Shown here piece by piece: positions 1 through 5,754 of a DNA stretch of 6,711 nucleotides. The notes under the pieces were generated by a model. The model was not told the origin of the DNA. It did not search any database and saw nothing but the letters and a program-made list of their open reading frames with translations. Each line of letters starts with the position of its first letter. Position 1 is the first letter of the stretch. Source of the DNA: G020354085 sp964482055 (GTDB lineage: Bacteria; Pseudomonadota; Gammaproteobacteria; Acidiferrobacterales; Sulfurifustaceae); contig CAYZVX010000108.1 of assembly GCA_964482055.1 (NCBI GenBank), positions 1 to 6,711 on the forward strand, read 5' to 3'. A program made the position numbers and the translations under genes.

Positions 1-205
1 CGCGGGCGGCGCTGGCCCGCGAGCCGCCCCCACGCGCGCGCCCCGTGGCGCGCCGGCGCACGCGTTCGCCCAGCGTGGTGACGTCGGACCTGGGGAAGGT
101 GCGGGCGACGGCCCAGGTCTCGTGCCGGCGCGGTTCGAGCAGGGCGGCGTCGATCAGCGCATTGAGATCACGGCTGGATTGCTGGTGGCGGCTTCGTGCG
201 CTCAG
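1..205 (-). CDS. Unrecognised protein, N-terminal part only, runs off the left edge; possible CTG start
   Basis: Read on the minus strand from 205, this frame stays open for 68 codons to the window edge. A strong ribosome binding site (GGAGGAG) lies at 218-212, six bases before a CTG codon at 205-203. An in-frame TAG at 211-209 closes the frame just upstream, and the frame has no ATG, so CTG is the only well-placed initiator. Third codon positions are almost all G or C after the first dozen codons, and the residues (for example NALIDAALLEPRRHETWAVA, about 18-37) look like a soluble, Arg-rich protein rather than antisense noise. The plus-strand reading of the same bases gives Arg/Ser-rich text typical of a shadow. 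I do not recognise the family. It would be transcribed divergently from the sufC-like gene. The main doubts are the rare start codon and that open frames come easily in such G+C-rich DNA. Confidence 0.4.
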   Translation of the reverse strand, partial: MSARSRHQQSSRDLNALIDAALLEPRRHETWAVARTFPRSDVTTLGERVRRRATGRARGGGSRASAAR

Positions 206-211
206 TGTCTA

Positions 212-218
212 CTCCTCC
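212..218 (-). promoter_or_regulatory. Ribosome binding site for the left-edge minus-strand gene
   Basis: The minus strand reads GGAGGAG, close to a perfect anti-16S match. It is followed by TAGACA and then CTG at 205. The six-base spacing is ideal. This site is the chief reason for placing a start at a CTG codon there, and the in-frame TAG inside the spacer rules out a longer N-terminus in that frame. Confidence 0.45.
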
Positions 219-341
219 AACCGGTGGGTCGGGCATCGCGCCCGGCGCCGGCGACGATGCGTCCGAATTGGTGGCGGTGGTGTTGCCGGCGGCGTGCGCG
301 CGCCGGGCGCTGCACGGCCGGCACGGGCGTGGCCGGTGCGC

Positions 342-370
342 AGTATAGGCGCAGTGGCGCGCGATGGGCA
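342..370 (-). promoter_or_regulatory. Possible sigma70-type promoter for the left-edge gene
   Basis: On the minus strand TATACT (347-342) matches five of six -10 bases. Seventeen bases upstream is TGCCCA (370-365), a weak -35 matching three of six. Transcription would begin near 335, leaving an untranslated leader of about 130 bases before the CTG at 205. A chance match is quite possible because the -35 is poor. Confidence 0.25.
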
Positions 371-401
371 GGCGCGGCGCGCTGCATTATCCTGTCAATT
401 C

Positions 402-408
402 GAGGAGG
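402..408 (+). promoter_or_regulatory. Ribosome binding site fixing the start of the sufC-like gene
   Basis: GAGGAGG lies 11 bases before ATG 420 and 17 before the second in-frame ATG at 426. It decides the start in favour of 420 and against any of the upstream in-frame codons back to 45. Confidence 0.65.
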
Positions 409-419
409 CGGCGCAACCC

Positions 420-1124
420 ATGGCGATGCTGCAGATCGAGGGGCTCGGATTCCGCGTCGATGCGCGCGACATCCTGCAGGACCTCGATCTCGCCATCAGC
501 GAGCGCGAGATTCATGCGCTCCTCGGCGCCAACGGCACGGGCAAGACCACGCTCGCCAACCTGATCATGGGCGCGAGCGGTTATGTACCGAGCGCCGGCC
601 ACATCCGTTTTCGCGGCCAGCTCATTGACGCGCTGCCCATGCACGAACGCGCGCGGCTTGGCATCACGCTCGCCTGGCAGGAACCGGCGCGCTTCGACGG
701 TCTGCGGGTGCGCGACTACCTTGCGCTCGGATCGATCGATGCGGGCGAGGCTTTGCGCCGCGTGGGGCTCGCCCCCGAGGCCTATCTCGATCGCGCGCTC
801 GACAAGACCCTGAGCGGCGGGGAGCGCAAGCGCATTGAGCTCGCCTCGGTGCTCGCCCTGCGCCCGCGGCTCGCCATCCTGGACGAGCCGGCCTCCGGCA
901 TCGACCTGCTGTCGATCGAGGAGATCGCGGGCGTGATCCGGCATTTCACCGACGACGGTGCGTCGGTGCTGCTGATCACGCACCAACAGGAGATCGCGCG
1001 CGTGGCGGATCGCGCTTCCTACCTGTGCGGTGGGCGCATCATCGCCACGGGCACGCCTGCGGCGATTGCCGAGCGCTACCTGGCGCGGGCCTGCGCGGTC
1101 TGTGACGGCAGGGTGTGCCGATGA
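420..1124 (+). CDS. sufC: SufC-like Fe-S cluster assembly ATPase (minimal SUF / SmsC type)
   Basis: A 234-residue soluble ABC ATPase with no membrane segment. Motifs in order: Walker A GANGTGKT (36-43, Lys42), Q-loop Gln87 in AWQEPARF, ABC signature LSGGE (131-135), Walker B LAILDEP (151-157, catalytic Glu156), D-loop at 158-162 and switch His188 in LLITHQ. SufC-type ATPases drive the SufB/SufD scaffold during Fe-S cluster building in the cytoplasm. The scaffold-type gene directly downstream, overlapping by ATGA, points to this role rather than to membrane transport. Only one scaffold gene follows, and no sufD, sufS, sufE or sufU is in the window, which fits the two-gene SufC/SufB systems best known from methanogenic archaea. 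Oddity: the C-terminus carries Cys225, Cys228 and Cys233 (CX2CX4C), a possible metal site. The start at 420 rests on GAGGAGG at 402-408. ABC ATPase identity is certain. The SUF role is very likely. Confidence 0.9.
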   Translation: MAMLQIEGLGFRVDARDILQDLDLAISEREIHALLGANGTGKTTLANLIMGASGYVPSAGHIRFRGQLIDALPMHERARLGITLAWQEPARFDGLRVRDYLALGSIDAGEALRRVGLAPEAYLDRALDKTLSGGERKRIELASVLALRPRLAILDEPASGIDLLSIEEIAGVIRHFTDDGASVLLITHQQEIARVADRASYLCGGRIIATGTPAAIAERYLARACAVCDGRVCR

Positions 1125-2056
1125 GCGCGGTCGACGACCTGCTCAAGGCGCTCTATACGGTGTACGGGGATGCCGCTACGCTCACCGATCCACGCACGGC
1201 GCATTGGGTCGTCGAGGGCAGCGAGCTCCTGAGCCAGCAGACGATCCCGGGCGTCGATATCCGCACGCGCGCGGAAAACGATGTCGTGCTGGCCGACATC
1301 ACGGTGGCCGGCGGCGCGGTACTGGCACACCCCATCCATACCTGCGTGGGGCTGCTCGGCGCGCAGGGCCGCCAGGAATTGCGCCTGCGGATTCGCCTCG
1401 AGCCGCACGCCTCGGCCACGCTGCTGGCGCATTGTCTGTTTCCCAACGCCGAGCTCGCCGAGCACCGCATGAGCGCCCAGATCGAGCTCGCCGAGGGTGC
1501 GGTGCTGCGCTACTCGGAAGGGCACTATCACGGGCCATCGGGCGGCATCACGGTCCTTCCCGAGGCGCGCGTGCGTGTCGGTCCACGCGCCCGTCTGGTG
1601 TCGGATTTCCTGCTCACCACCGGCCTGGTCGGGCGGCTCGCGCTCGATTACACCGTCGAGGTTGGCGAGGATGCCGTGGCGGAGATGCGCGCACGGGTTT
1701 TCGGGCATGCGCGCGACGAGATTCGCATCAGCGACGAGATGGTTCTCGCCGGGCGCAACGCCCGCGGGCTCATCAAGACGCGCGTGGCGGTCGAGCAGCA
1801 GGCACACGCCGAGGTGATCGGCATTACGCGCGGTCTGGCCGCCGGCGCGCGCGGGCACATGGACTGCCTGGAGCTGGTGCGCGATGAGGCGCACGCGCGC
1901 GCCGAGCCGATCGTGGATGTGGAGCATCCGCTCGCCAAGATCACGCACGAGGCGGCGGTCGGCACCGTCGACCAGAACCAGCTCGAGACCCTGATGGCGC
2001 ACGGGCTGGCGCCGGAGCAGGCGGTCGACGTGATCATCACCGGCATGCTGCGCTAG
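1121..2056 (+). CDS. SufB/SufD-family Fe-S cluster scaffold, short single-scaffold (SmsB-like) form
   Basis: A 311-residue protein made mostly of alternating short beta segments, as expected for the right-handed beta-helix core of SufB and SufD. The C-terminal third is the recognisable part: Cys249 in GHMDCLEL, then HEAAVG (His276, Glu277) and a helical end with QLETLMAHGL. In E. coli SufB, Cys405 and Glu434 are the pair needed for cluster formation. Cys249 and Glu277 sit 28 residues apart here against 29 there, so the functional residues appear kept. The protein is far shorter than E. coli SufB (about 495 residues) and lacks its large N-terminal part, like the short archaeal homologues. With no partner scaffold gene nearby it may act as a homodimer with the ATPase (inference). 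I start it at ATG 1121, overlapping the ATPase stop as ATGA, rather than at GTG 1115, because translational coupling is the obvious reading. Databases often label such proteins SufD family. Confidence 0.88.
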   Translation: MSAVDDLLKALYTVYGDAATLTDPRTAHWVVEGSELLSQQTIPGVDIRTRAENDVVLADITVAGGAVLAHPIHTCVGLLGAQGRQELRLRIRLEPHASATLLAHCLFPNAELAEHRMSAQIELAEGAVLRYSEGHYHGPSGGITVLPEARVRVGPRARLVSDFLLTTGLVGRLALDYTVEVGEDAVAEMRARVFGHARDEIRISDEMVLAGRNARGLIKTRVAVEQQAHAEVIGITRGLAAGARGHMDCLELVRDEAHARAEPIVDVEHPLAKITHEAAVGTVDQNQLETLMAHGLAPEQAVDVIITGMLR

Positions 2057-2068
2057 CCCGCCGCCCGC

Positions 2069-3118
2069 ATGCGCCGCATCGCCCACGTCGACATGGATGC
2101 GTTCTTCGCCGCCATCGAGCTTCAGCGCCATCCGGAGTTGCGCGGTCGCCCGCTCGTCATTGGCGGGCGTGGCGACCCGCACGCGCGCGGCGTGGTGTCG
2201 ACCGCGTCCTACGCGGCGCGCGCCTTCGGCATCCGCTCCGGCATGCCGTTGCGCACGGCGTGGCGGCGTTGTCCGCAGGCTGTGTTCCTGCCGGTCGACT
2301 TCGACACTTACGCGCGCGTCGCGCGCGAGGTCAAGCAGGTGTTGCGCGAGTTTTCACCGGTGATGGAGGATGCCGGCATCGACGAGGCGTTTCTCGATGT
2401 CTCGTCGCGTCCGGAGCCCTCCGAGCAGATCGCGCGCGCCATCCAGGAGCGCATCGCCGCGCGCACCGGCCTGGCGTGCTCGGTCGGCATCGCGCCCAAC
2501 AAGCTGCTCGCCAAGATCGCCTCCGACCTGGAAAAGCCCGGCGGGCTCACGGTGCTCACGCCCGCAGATGTCGCGACGCGCGTCTGGCCGCTGCCGGTGC
2601 GCAAGCTCTGGGGGGTCGGGCCGAAGACCGAGGCGCGGCTCGCGCGCCTCGGTGTGCGCACGATCGGCGAGCTGGCACAACTGCCGGCGGAGCGGCTGCG
2701 CGCGGAGTTCGGGCCGGCACACGGCCAGTATCTGCACAATGCCGCGCATGGGATCGATGACAGCCCCTTGGTCACGCACTGGCGACCGAAGTCGCTCAGC
2801 CACGAAGTGACCTTTCAGCGCGACGTCGGCGACTGGCAACGGCTGCGCCGCGCGACCGCTGGCCTCACGCGCGAGCTCGCCGCGCGGCTGCGGGCGGAGG
2901 GGTACCGGGGACGGCAACTCGCGGTCAAGCTGCGCTACGCCGACTTCGAGACGCACACCCACGCCGTGACGCTGGCGGCGGCGAGCGATGATCCCGAAAC
3001 GCTGCAGGCAGCGGCGCTGCGTTGCCTGGCGCGCTTCCCCCTGACCCGCGAGGTGCGACTCGTTGGCGTCCGTATCGGCGCGCTCGTCAAGGCGAACGGC
3101 GGGTCCGCCGCGCGCTAA
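2069..3118 (+). CDS. dinB: DNA polymerase IV (Y-family translesion polymerase)
   Basis: A 349-residue Y-family polymerase that copies past damaged bases with low fidelity. The N-terminus HVDMDAFFAAIE (6-17) supplies Asp8 and the steric-gate Phe13. GIDEAFLDVS (103-112) holds the catalytic Asp105-Glu106 pair. CSVGIAPNKLLAKIASDLEK (137-156) is the family's conserved finger/palm segment, followed by a helix-hairpin-helix thumb (LWGVGPKTEARLARLG, 180-195) and a little-finger domain from about 240. Length agrees with E. coli DinB (351). Oddity: the tail ends GALVKANGGSAAR with no Gln-Leu-x-Leu type beta-clamp-binding motif, which E. coli DinB carries at its extreme C-terminus. The start at 2069 is only 12 bases after the scaffold stop and has no clear ribosome binding site, so it is probably translated by coupling from the Fe-S genes. 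I see no LexA box upstream of this unit. The identification is secure. Confidence 0.96.
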   Translation: MRRIAHVDMDAFFAAIELQRHPELRGRPLVIGGRGDPHARGVVSTASYAARAFGIRSGMPLRTAWRRCPQAVFLPVDFDTYARVAREVKQVLREFSPVMEDAGIDEAFLDVSSRPEPSEQIARAIQERIAARTGLACSVGIAPNKLLAKIASDLEKPGGLTVLTPADVATRVWPLPVRKLWGVGPKTEARLARLGVRTIGELAQLPAERLRAEFGPAHGQYLHNAAHGIDDSPLVTHWRPKSLSHEVTFQRDVGDWQRLRRATAGLTRELAARLRAEGYRGRQLAVKLRYADFETHTHAVTLAAASDDPETLQAAALRCLARFPLTREVRLVGVRIGALVKANGGSAAR

Positions 3119-3369
3119 CGGCATCGAGGCCGCCGCCGCCGCCCATGCCCGGGCTCGACCCCGCCGCTCGAGAACAGCGTGCAAATGTTGACGCTCGTTG
3201 AGCAGGCCGGGCACGGCTTCATGCGGCGTGCACTGTGCGCGGTGCTGTATGTCTTCTTGCGCGGGCGCCTGACGCCGGTATCGGCGTGGCGCGTTGACGT
3301 GCATCAAGTCGCCCCGCAGCGCGCTGTGTCAGATTTTGCCTGAAACCATCCTGGGCCAAGCTCGCATCC
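3119..3369. other. Intergenic spacer between dinB and the SAM synthetase gene
   Basis: A 251-base spacer that should hold the end of the upstream unit and the promoter of the next gene. Two TTGACG hexamers (3188-3193 and 3294-3299) resemble -35 boxes, but neither has a convincing -10 at 16-18 bases. One perfect short palindrome is listed separately. A 52-codon frame (ATG 3185 to TGA 3343) has a hydrophobic run ALCAVLYVFL but no ribosome binding site and weaker G/C bias at third positions than the neighbours, so I do not call it a gene. No SAM-binding riboswitch and no U-tract terminator were recognised. Confidence 0.5.
3272..3287. repeat. Perfect short palindrome with GTAT loop
   Basis: ACGCCG, GTAT, CGGCGT: a perfect 6-base inverted repeat 82 bases before the synthetase start. 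The flanking bases do not extend the stem and no T-run follows, so it is not a standard intrinsic terminator. It could be a weak hairpin in a leader or an operator half-site pair. In DNA this rich in G+C, chance is a real alternative. Confidence 0.35.
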
Positions 3370-4572
3370 ATGCGCATCGAGGTCTCTCCGCTCCTTGAGC
3401 CGCCGGTGGCGGCGGCGCGCGTGGAGATCGTCGAGCGCAAGGGCCTGGGGCATCCGGACACGCTGTGCGATGCGCTGGCGGATCAATTTAGCCTCAGGCT
3501 GTCGCGCTTCTACCGCGAGCGCTTCGGCTTCGTGCTGCACCACAATGTCGACAAGGGCCTGTTGTGGGGCGGGGCGGCGCGGCCGGCATTCGGGGCGGGC
3601 GAGGTCCTCGAGCCGATCGAGATCTTCCTGTGCGGGCGCGCGACGCGCGAATACCGCGGCGTGCGCGTGCCGGTGGAGGAGCTCGCGATCGAAGCGGCGC
3701 GCGCCTGGCTGCGCGAGCACCTGCACGCGCTCGATGTCGAGCGTCATGTGCGCGTGCGCTGCCTGATCCGCCCGAGCTCCACCGGCCTCATCGAGCTGTT
3801 CGAGCGCAGCCAGCGCGGCGGCGTGGCGCTCGCCAACGACACCTCTTGCGGTGTGGGCTTCGCGCCGCTCGGTGAGCTGGAGCGCGTCGTGCTCGCGGTT
3901 GAGCACACGCTCAACGAGCGCGCCTTGAAGGCTCGCCAGCCGGAGATTGGCGAAGACGTCAAGGTCATGGGCGTGCGGCGCGATGGCGTCACGACGCTAA
4001 CCGTGGCCTGCGCACTGGTGGGCCGGCACGTGCGCGACATGGACGACTACCTCGCCAAGAAGACGCATATCGGCGAGCTGGCGCGCGCCGCGGCGCGCCA
4101 CGCCGGGGCGCGCGGCGTCAGCGTGGCCGTCAACACCGCCGATGGCGAGACAGCCGACAGCATCTACCTGACCGTCACCGGGACCTCGGCCGAGAGCGGT
4201 GACGACGGCGAGGTGGGGCGCGGCAATCGCGCCAATGGCCTGATCACACCCTACCGTCCCATGACCATGGAAGCGGCGGCGGGCAAGAACCCGATCACGC
4301 ACGTGGGCAAGCTGTACAACCTCGCGGCCGGGCGCATCGCCCAGGCGCTCGTGCAGGAGCTGGACGGCGTGGTCGAGGCCTACTGCTACCTGGTCAGCCG
4401 TATTGGTCAGCGCATCGACGAGCCGCAGGCCGTGGACGTGAAGCTGCGGCTGGCCGCAGGGGCAGGCATGGCTGAGCTGGCCGGGCGCGCGCGGGAGCTC
4501 GTCCAGACGCATCTTGTCGGGTTGCCACAACTGTGGCGCGAGCTCCTCGACAGCCCGCGGGCGCCGTACTGA
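3370..4572 (+). CDS. mat: S-adenosylmethionine synthetase (methionine adenosyltransferase), archaeal type
   Basis: A 400-residue cytoplasmic enzyme making S-adenosylmethionine from methionine and ATP. It belongs to the archaeal AdoMet synthetase family, not the usual bacterial MetK family. Marks seen: ERKGLGHPDTLCD (22-34), LHHNVDKG (56-63), LANDTSCGVGFAPL (154-167), VGEDVKVMG-like IGEDVKVMG (193-201), VNTAD (254-258), YLTVTGTSAESGDDG (266-280), GRGNRANGLITPYRP (283-297) and EAAAGKNPITHVGKLYN (301-317). These match my memory of the Methanocaldococcus jannaschii enzyme almost block for block, and the length is the normal 400 or so. No truncation or missing motif is visible. The start at 3370 is the first ATG before EV-KGLGHPD-type sequence; its ribosome binding site is weak. 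The gene stands alone on the plus strand and converges on the radical SAM gene with a 17-base gap. Family assignment is secure. Whether the genome also has ordinary metK cannot be seen here. Confidence 0.95.
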   Translation: MRIEVSPLLEPPVAAARVEIVERKGLGHPDTLCDALADQFSLRLSRFYRERFGFVLHHNVDKGLLWGGAARPAFGAGEVLEPIEIFLCGRATREYRGVRVPVEELAIEAARAWLREHLHALDVERHVRVRCLIRPSSTGLIELFERSQRGGVALANDTSCGVGFAPLGELERVVLAVEHTLNERALKARQPEIGEDVKVMGVRRDGVTTLTVACALVGRHVRDMDDYLAKKTHIGELARAAARHAGARGVSVAVNTADGETADSIYLTVTGTSAESGDDGEVGRGNRANGLITPYRPMTMEAAAGKNPITHVGKLYNLAAGRIAQALVQELDGVVEAYCYLVSRIGQRIDEPQAVDVKLRLAAGAGMAELAGRARELVQTHLVGLPQLWRELLDSPRAPY

Positions 4573-4589
4573 GCGCAGGCACGACCGCC

Positions 4590-5558
4590 CTAGCCTTCGC
4601 GCGCCGCTTCGCGCCAGCGCCAGCCGTGACGCCGATCGAGGCGCCTGAGCCCGTAGGCTGCGGCGAGCTGTTGCGCCTCGCGGTACTCCGCGGCCGTGAT
4701 GGGACGGTCGAGCGGCGGGTTCTCCTCGGCGCGGTAGCACGGGTAATACTGGTCCATCAGATTGAGATAGGTGTCGGGGGAGATCTCGCGCGCCAGAAAG
4801 GCGAGCACCTGCTCGGTGCCGGCGAGGTGCCCCGGCAGAACCAGGTGACGCACCAGCAGACCGCGCTGTGCCACACCGTGCGCATCGAGCACGAGGTCGC
4901 CGACCTGGCGGTGCATCTCCTTGACCGCGGCGCGGTTGACCTCGACGTAGTTTCTTACCTTCGAGTACTTGCGGGCGATGCTTGAGTCGCCGTACTTCAT
5001 GTCGGGCATATAGATGTCGACGATGCCGTCGAGCAGCCGCAATGCCTCGAGGCTATCGTAGCCGCCGGTGTTGTAGACGAGCGGCAGGCGCAGCCCCTTG
5101 GCGGCGGCGATGGCGACGGCCTGAATGATCTGCGCCACCACGTGGCTGGGAGAGACGAGATTGATGTTGTGGCAGCCCTGGGCCTGAAGCGCGAGCATCA
5201 TGGCGGCAAGCTCCGCGGGTTCGACCTCGCGGCCGATGCCTTTCTGCGAGATCTCCCAGTTCTGGCAGAACACGCAACGCAGGTTGCACCACGAGAAGAA
5301 GATGGTGCCCGAGCCGCGCGTGCCGCGCAGGCAGTCCTCCTCGCCGTGATGCGGCCCGAAGCTGTGCACCACGGCGCGTGCGCCGCTGCGGCACACGGCA
5401 CCTTCGATGCCATGCAGCCGATTGACATGGCAGTAGCGCGCGCACAGATCGCAGTCCTCAAGGTGGCGCGCGGCGGCGGCCGCGCGTGCCGCGAGCGCCC
5501 CGCTCGCATGCAGGGCGACATAGGCCGGAACGAATTCCCTCGAAGTGACCGGGCGCAT
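4590..5558 (-). CDS. Radical SAM protein, PflX-like (COG1313-type) family
   Basis: A 322-residue soluble protein. The radical SAM cluster motif CX3CX2C is at Cys91, Cys95 and Cys98 (SWCNLRCVFC); such enzymes bind [4Fe-4S] and cleave S-adenosylmethionine to a radical. The following blocks QGCHNINLVSPSH (127-139), PLVYNTGGYDSLEALRLLDG (159-178), DIYMPDMKYGD (181-191) and GLLVRHLVLPG (233-243) are typical of the uncharacterised PflX-like family, related to pyruvate formate-lyase activating enzymes. An N-terminal group Cys36, Cys39, Cys43 and Cys56 may bind a second metal centre. The true substrate is unknown. The frame is open back to 5819, but I start at ATG 5558 (MRPVTSREF): family homology begins near FVPAY, and the upstream residues are Cys/Ser/Pro-rich and would overlap the divergent gene. 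No good ribosome binding site marks 5558. The gene ends 17 bases from the SAM synthetase gene, tail to tail. Confidence 0.92.
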   Translation of the reverse strand: MRPVTSREFVPAYVALHASGALAARAAAAARHLEDCDLCARYCHVNRLHGIEGAVCRSGARAVVHSFGPHHGEEDCLRGTRGSGTIFFSWCNLRCVFCQNWEISQKGIGREVEPAELAAMMLALQAQGCHNINLVSPSHVVAQIIQAVAIAAAKGLRLPLVYNTGGYDSLEALRLLDGIVDIYMPDMKYGDSSIARKYSKVRNYVEVNRAAVKEMHRQVGDLVLDAHGVAQRGLLVRHLVLPGHLAGTEQVLAFLAREISPDTYLNLMDQYYPCYRAEENPPLDRPITAAEYREAQQLAAAYGLRRLDRRHGWRWREAAREG

Positions 5559-5702
5559 GGGTACATCGAACGCTGCTGATGACCCTACTTTGTGGTTCGC
5601 GGTGACGGAAAGCAAGGCGTATGTCCGACGTCGGGCGCACCGGGTCGACGGGGACACGCATTGACACTTCGCGCCTGGTATCCGTTGCGCGCCGAGCAGC
5701 CC

Positions 5703-5731
5703 TTGCCCCGGTTTCGGGTCCGAAGGATGAT
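5703..5731 (+). promoter_or_regulatory. Candidate promoter for the beta-barrel gene
   Basis: TTGCCC (5703-5708), a 17-base spacer, then GATGAT (5726-5731); each hexamer matches four of six consensus bases. Transcription would start near 5738, giving a leader of about 47 bases. Spacing and location are right, but hexamer quality is modest. Confidence 0.3.
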
Positions 5732-5754
5732 AGCTGCTCAAACAACTGGCACAA
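5727..5754 (-). promoter_or_regulatory. Candidate promoter for the radical SAM gene
   Basis: On the minus strand TTGTGC (5754-5749), a 16-base spacer, then TATCAT (5732-5727). The -10 matches five of six bases, the -35 only three. The leader to ATG 5558 would be about 160 bases. The -10 lies over the -10 proposed for the opposite gene, so the two could not be occupied at once. Confidence 0.25.

Larger units (their letters stand above)
206..419. other. Divergent intergenic spacer upstream of the sufC-like gene
   Basis: About 200 extremely G+C-rich bases between the presumed divergent start at 205 and the ATG at 420. The plus-strand frame of the sufC-like gene stays open through here back to 45, but that 125-codon extension is Arg/Ala-rich, matches no ABC ATPase N-terminus and lies upstream of a clear ribosome binding site, so I treat it as non-coding. 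The one A+T-richer patch is 386-400, just before that site, where a sigma70-type -10 (CATTAT, 385-390) could sit, although no matching -35 is visible. I see no RNA gene, terminator or clear operator. Confidence 0.5.

Noticed and set aside
45..419. N-terminal extension of the SufC-like ATPase by 125 codons
   Set aside because: The added residues are Arg/Ala-rich and unlike any ABC ATPase; a good ribosome binding site at 402-408 serves ATG 420, and the opposite strand of 1-205 looks coding instead.
1076..2182. 368-codon open frame on the minus strand opposite the scaffold gene
   Set aside because: It covers the overlap of two clearly coding plus-strand genes and reads as an Ala/Arg/His-rich antisense shadow without recognisable motifs.
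3188..3299. TTGACG hexamers as promoters of the SAM synthetase gene
   Set aside because: Neither copy has a credible -10 at the right distance.
2354..3307. Long open frame on the minus strand opposite dinB
   Set aside because: The plus strand encodes an unmistakable DNA polymerase IV; the opposite frame is an Arg/Ala/Gln-rich shadow produced by high G+C.
3119..3369. SAM-binding riboswitch before the SAM synthetase gene
   Set aside because: Such switches are known before metK in some bacteria, but I found no recognisable conserved core or paired-stem layout here; only one 6-base hairpin is evident.
5661..5684. Perfect -35 box TTGACA followed by TATCCG
   Set aside because: The spacer is only 12 bases, too short for a sigma70 promoter, and nothing suitable stands at 16-18 bases.
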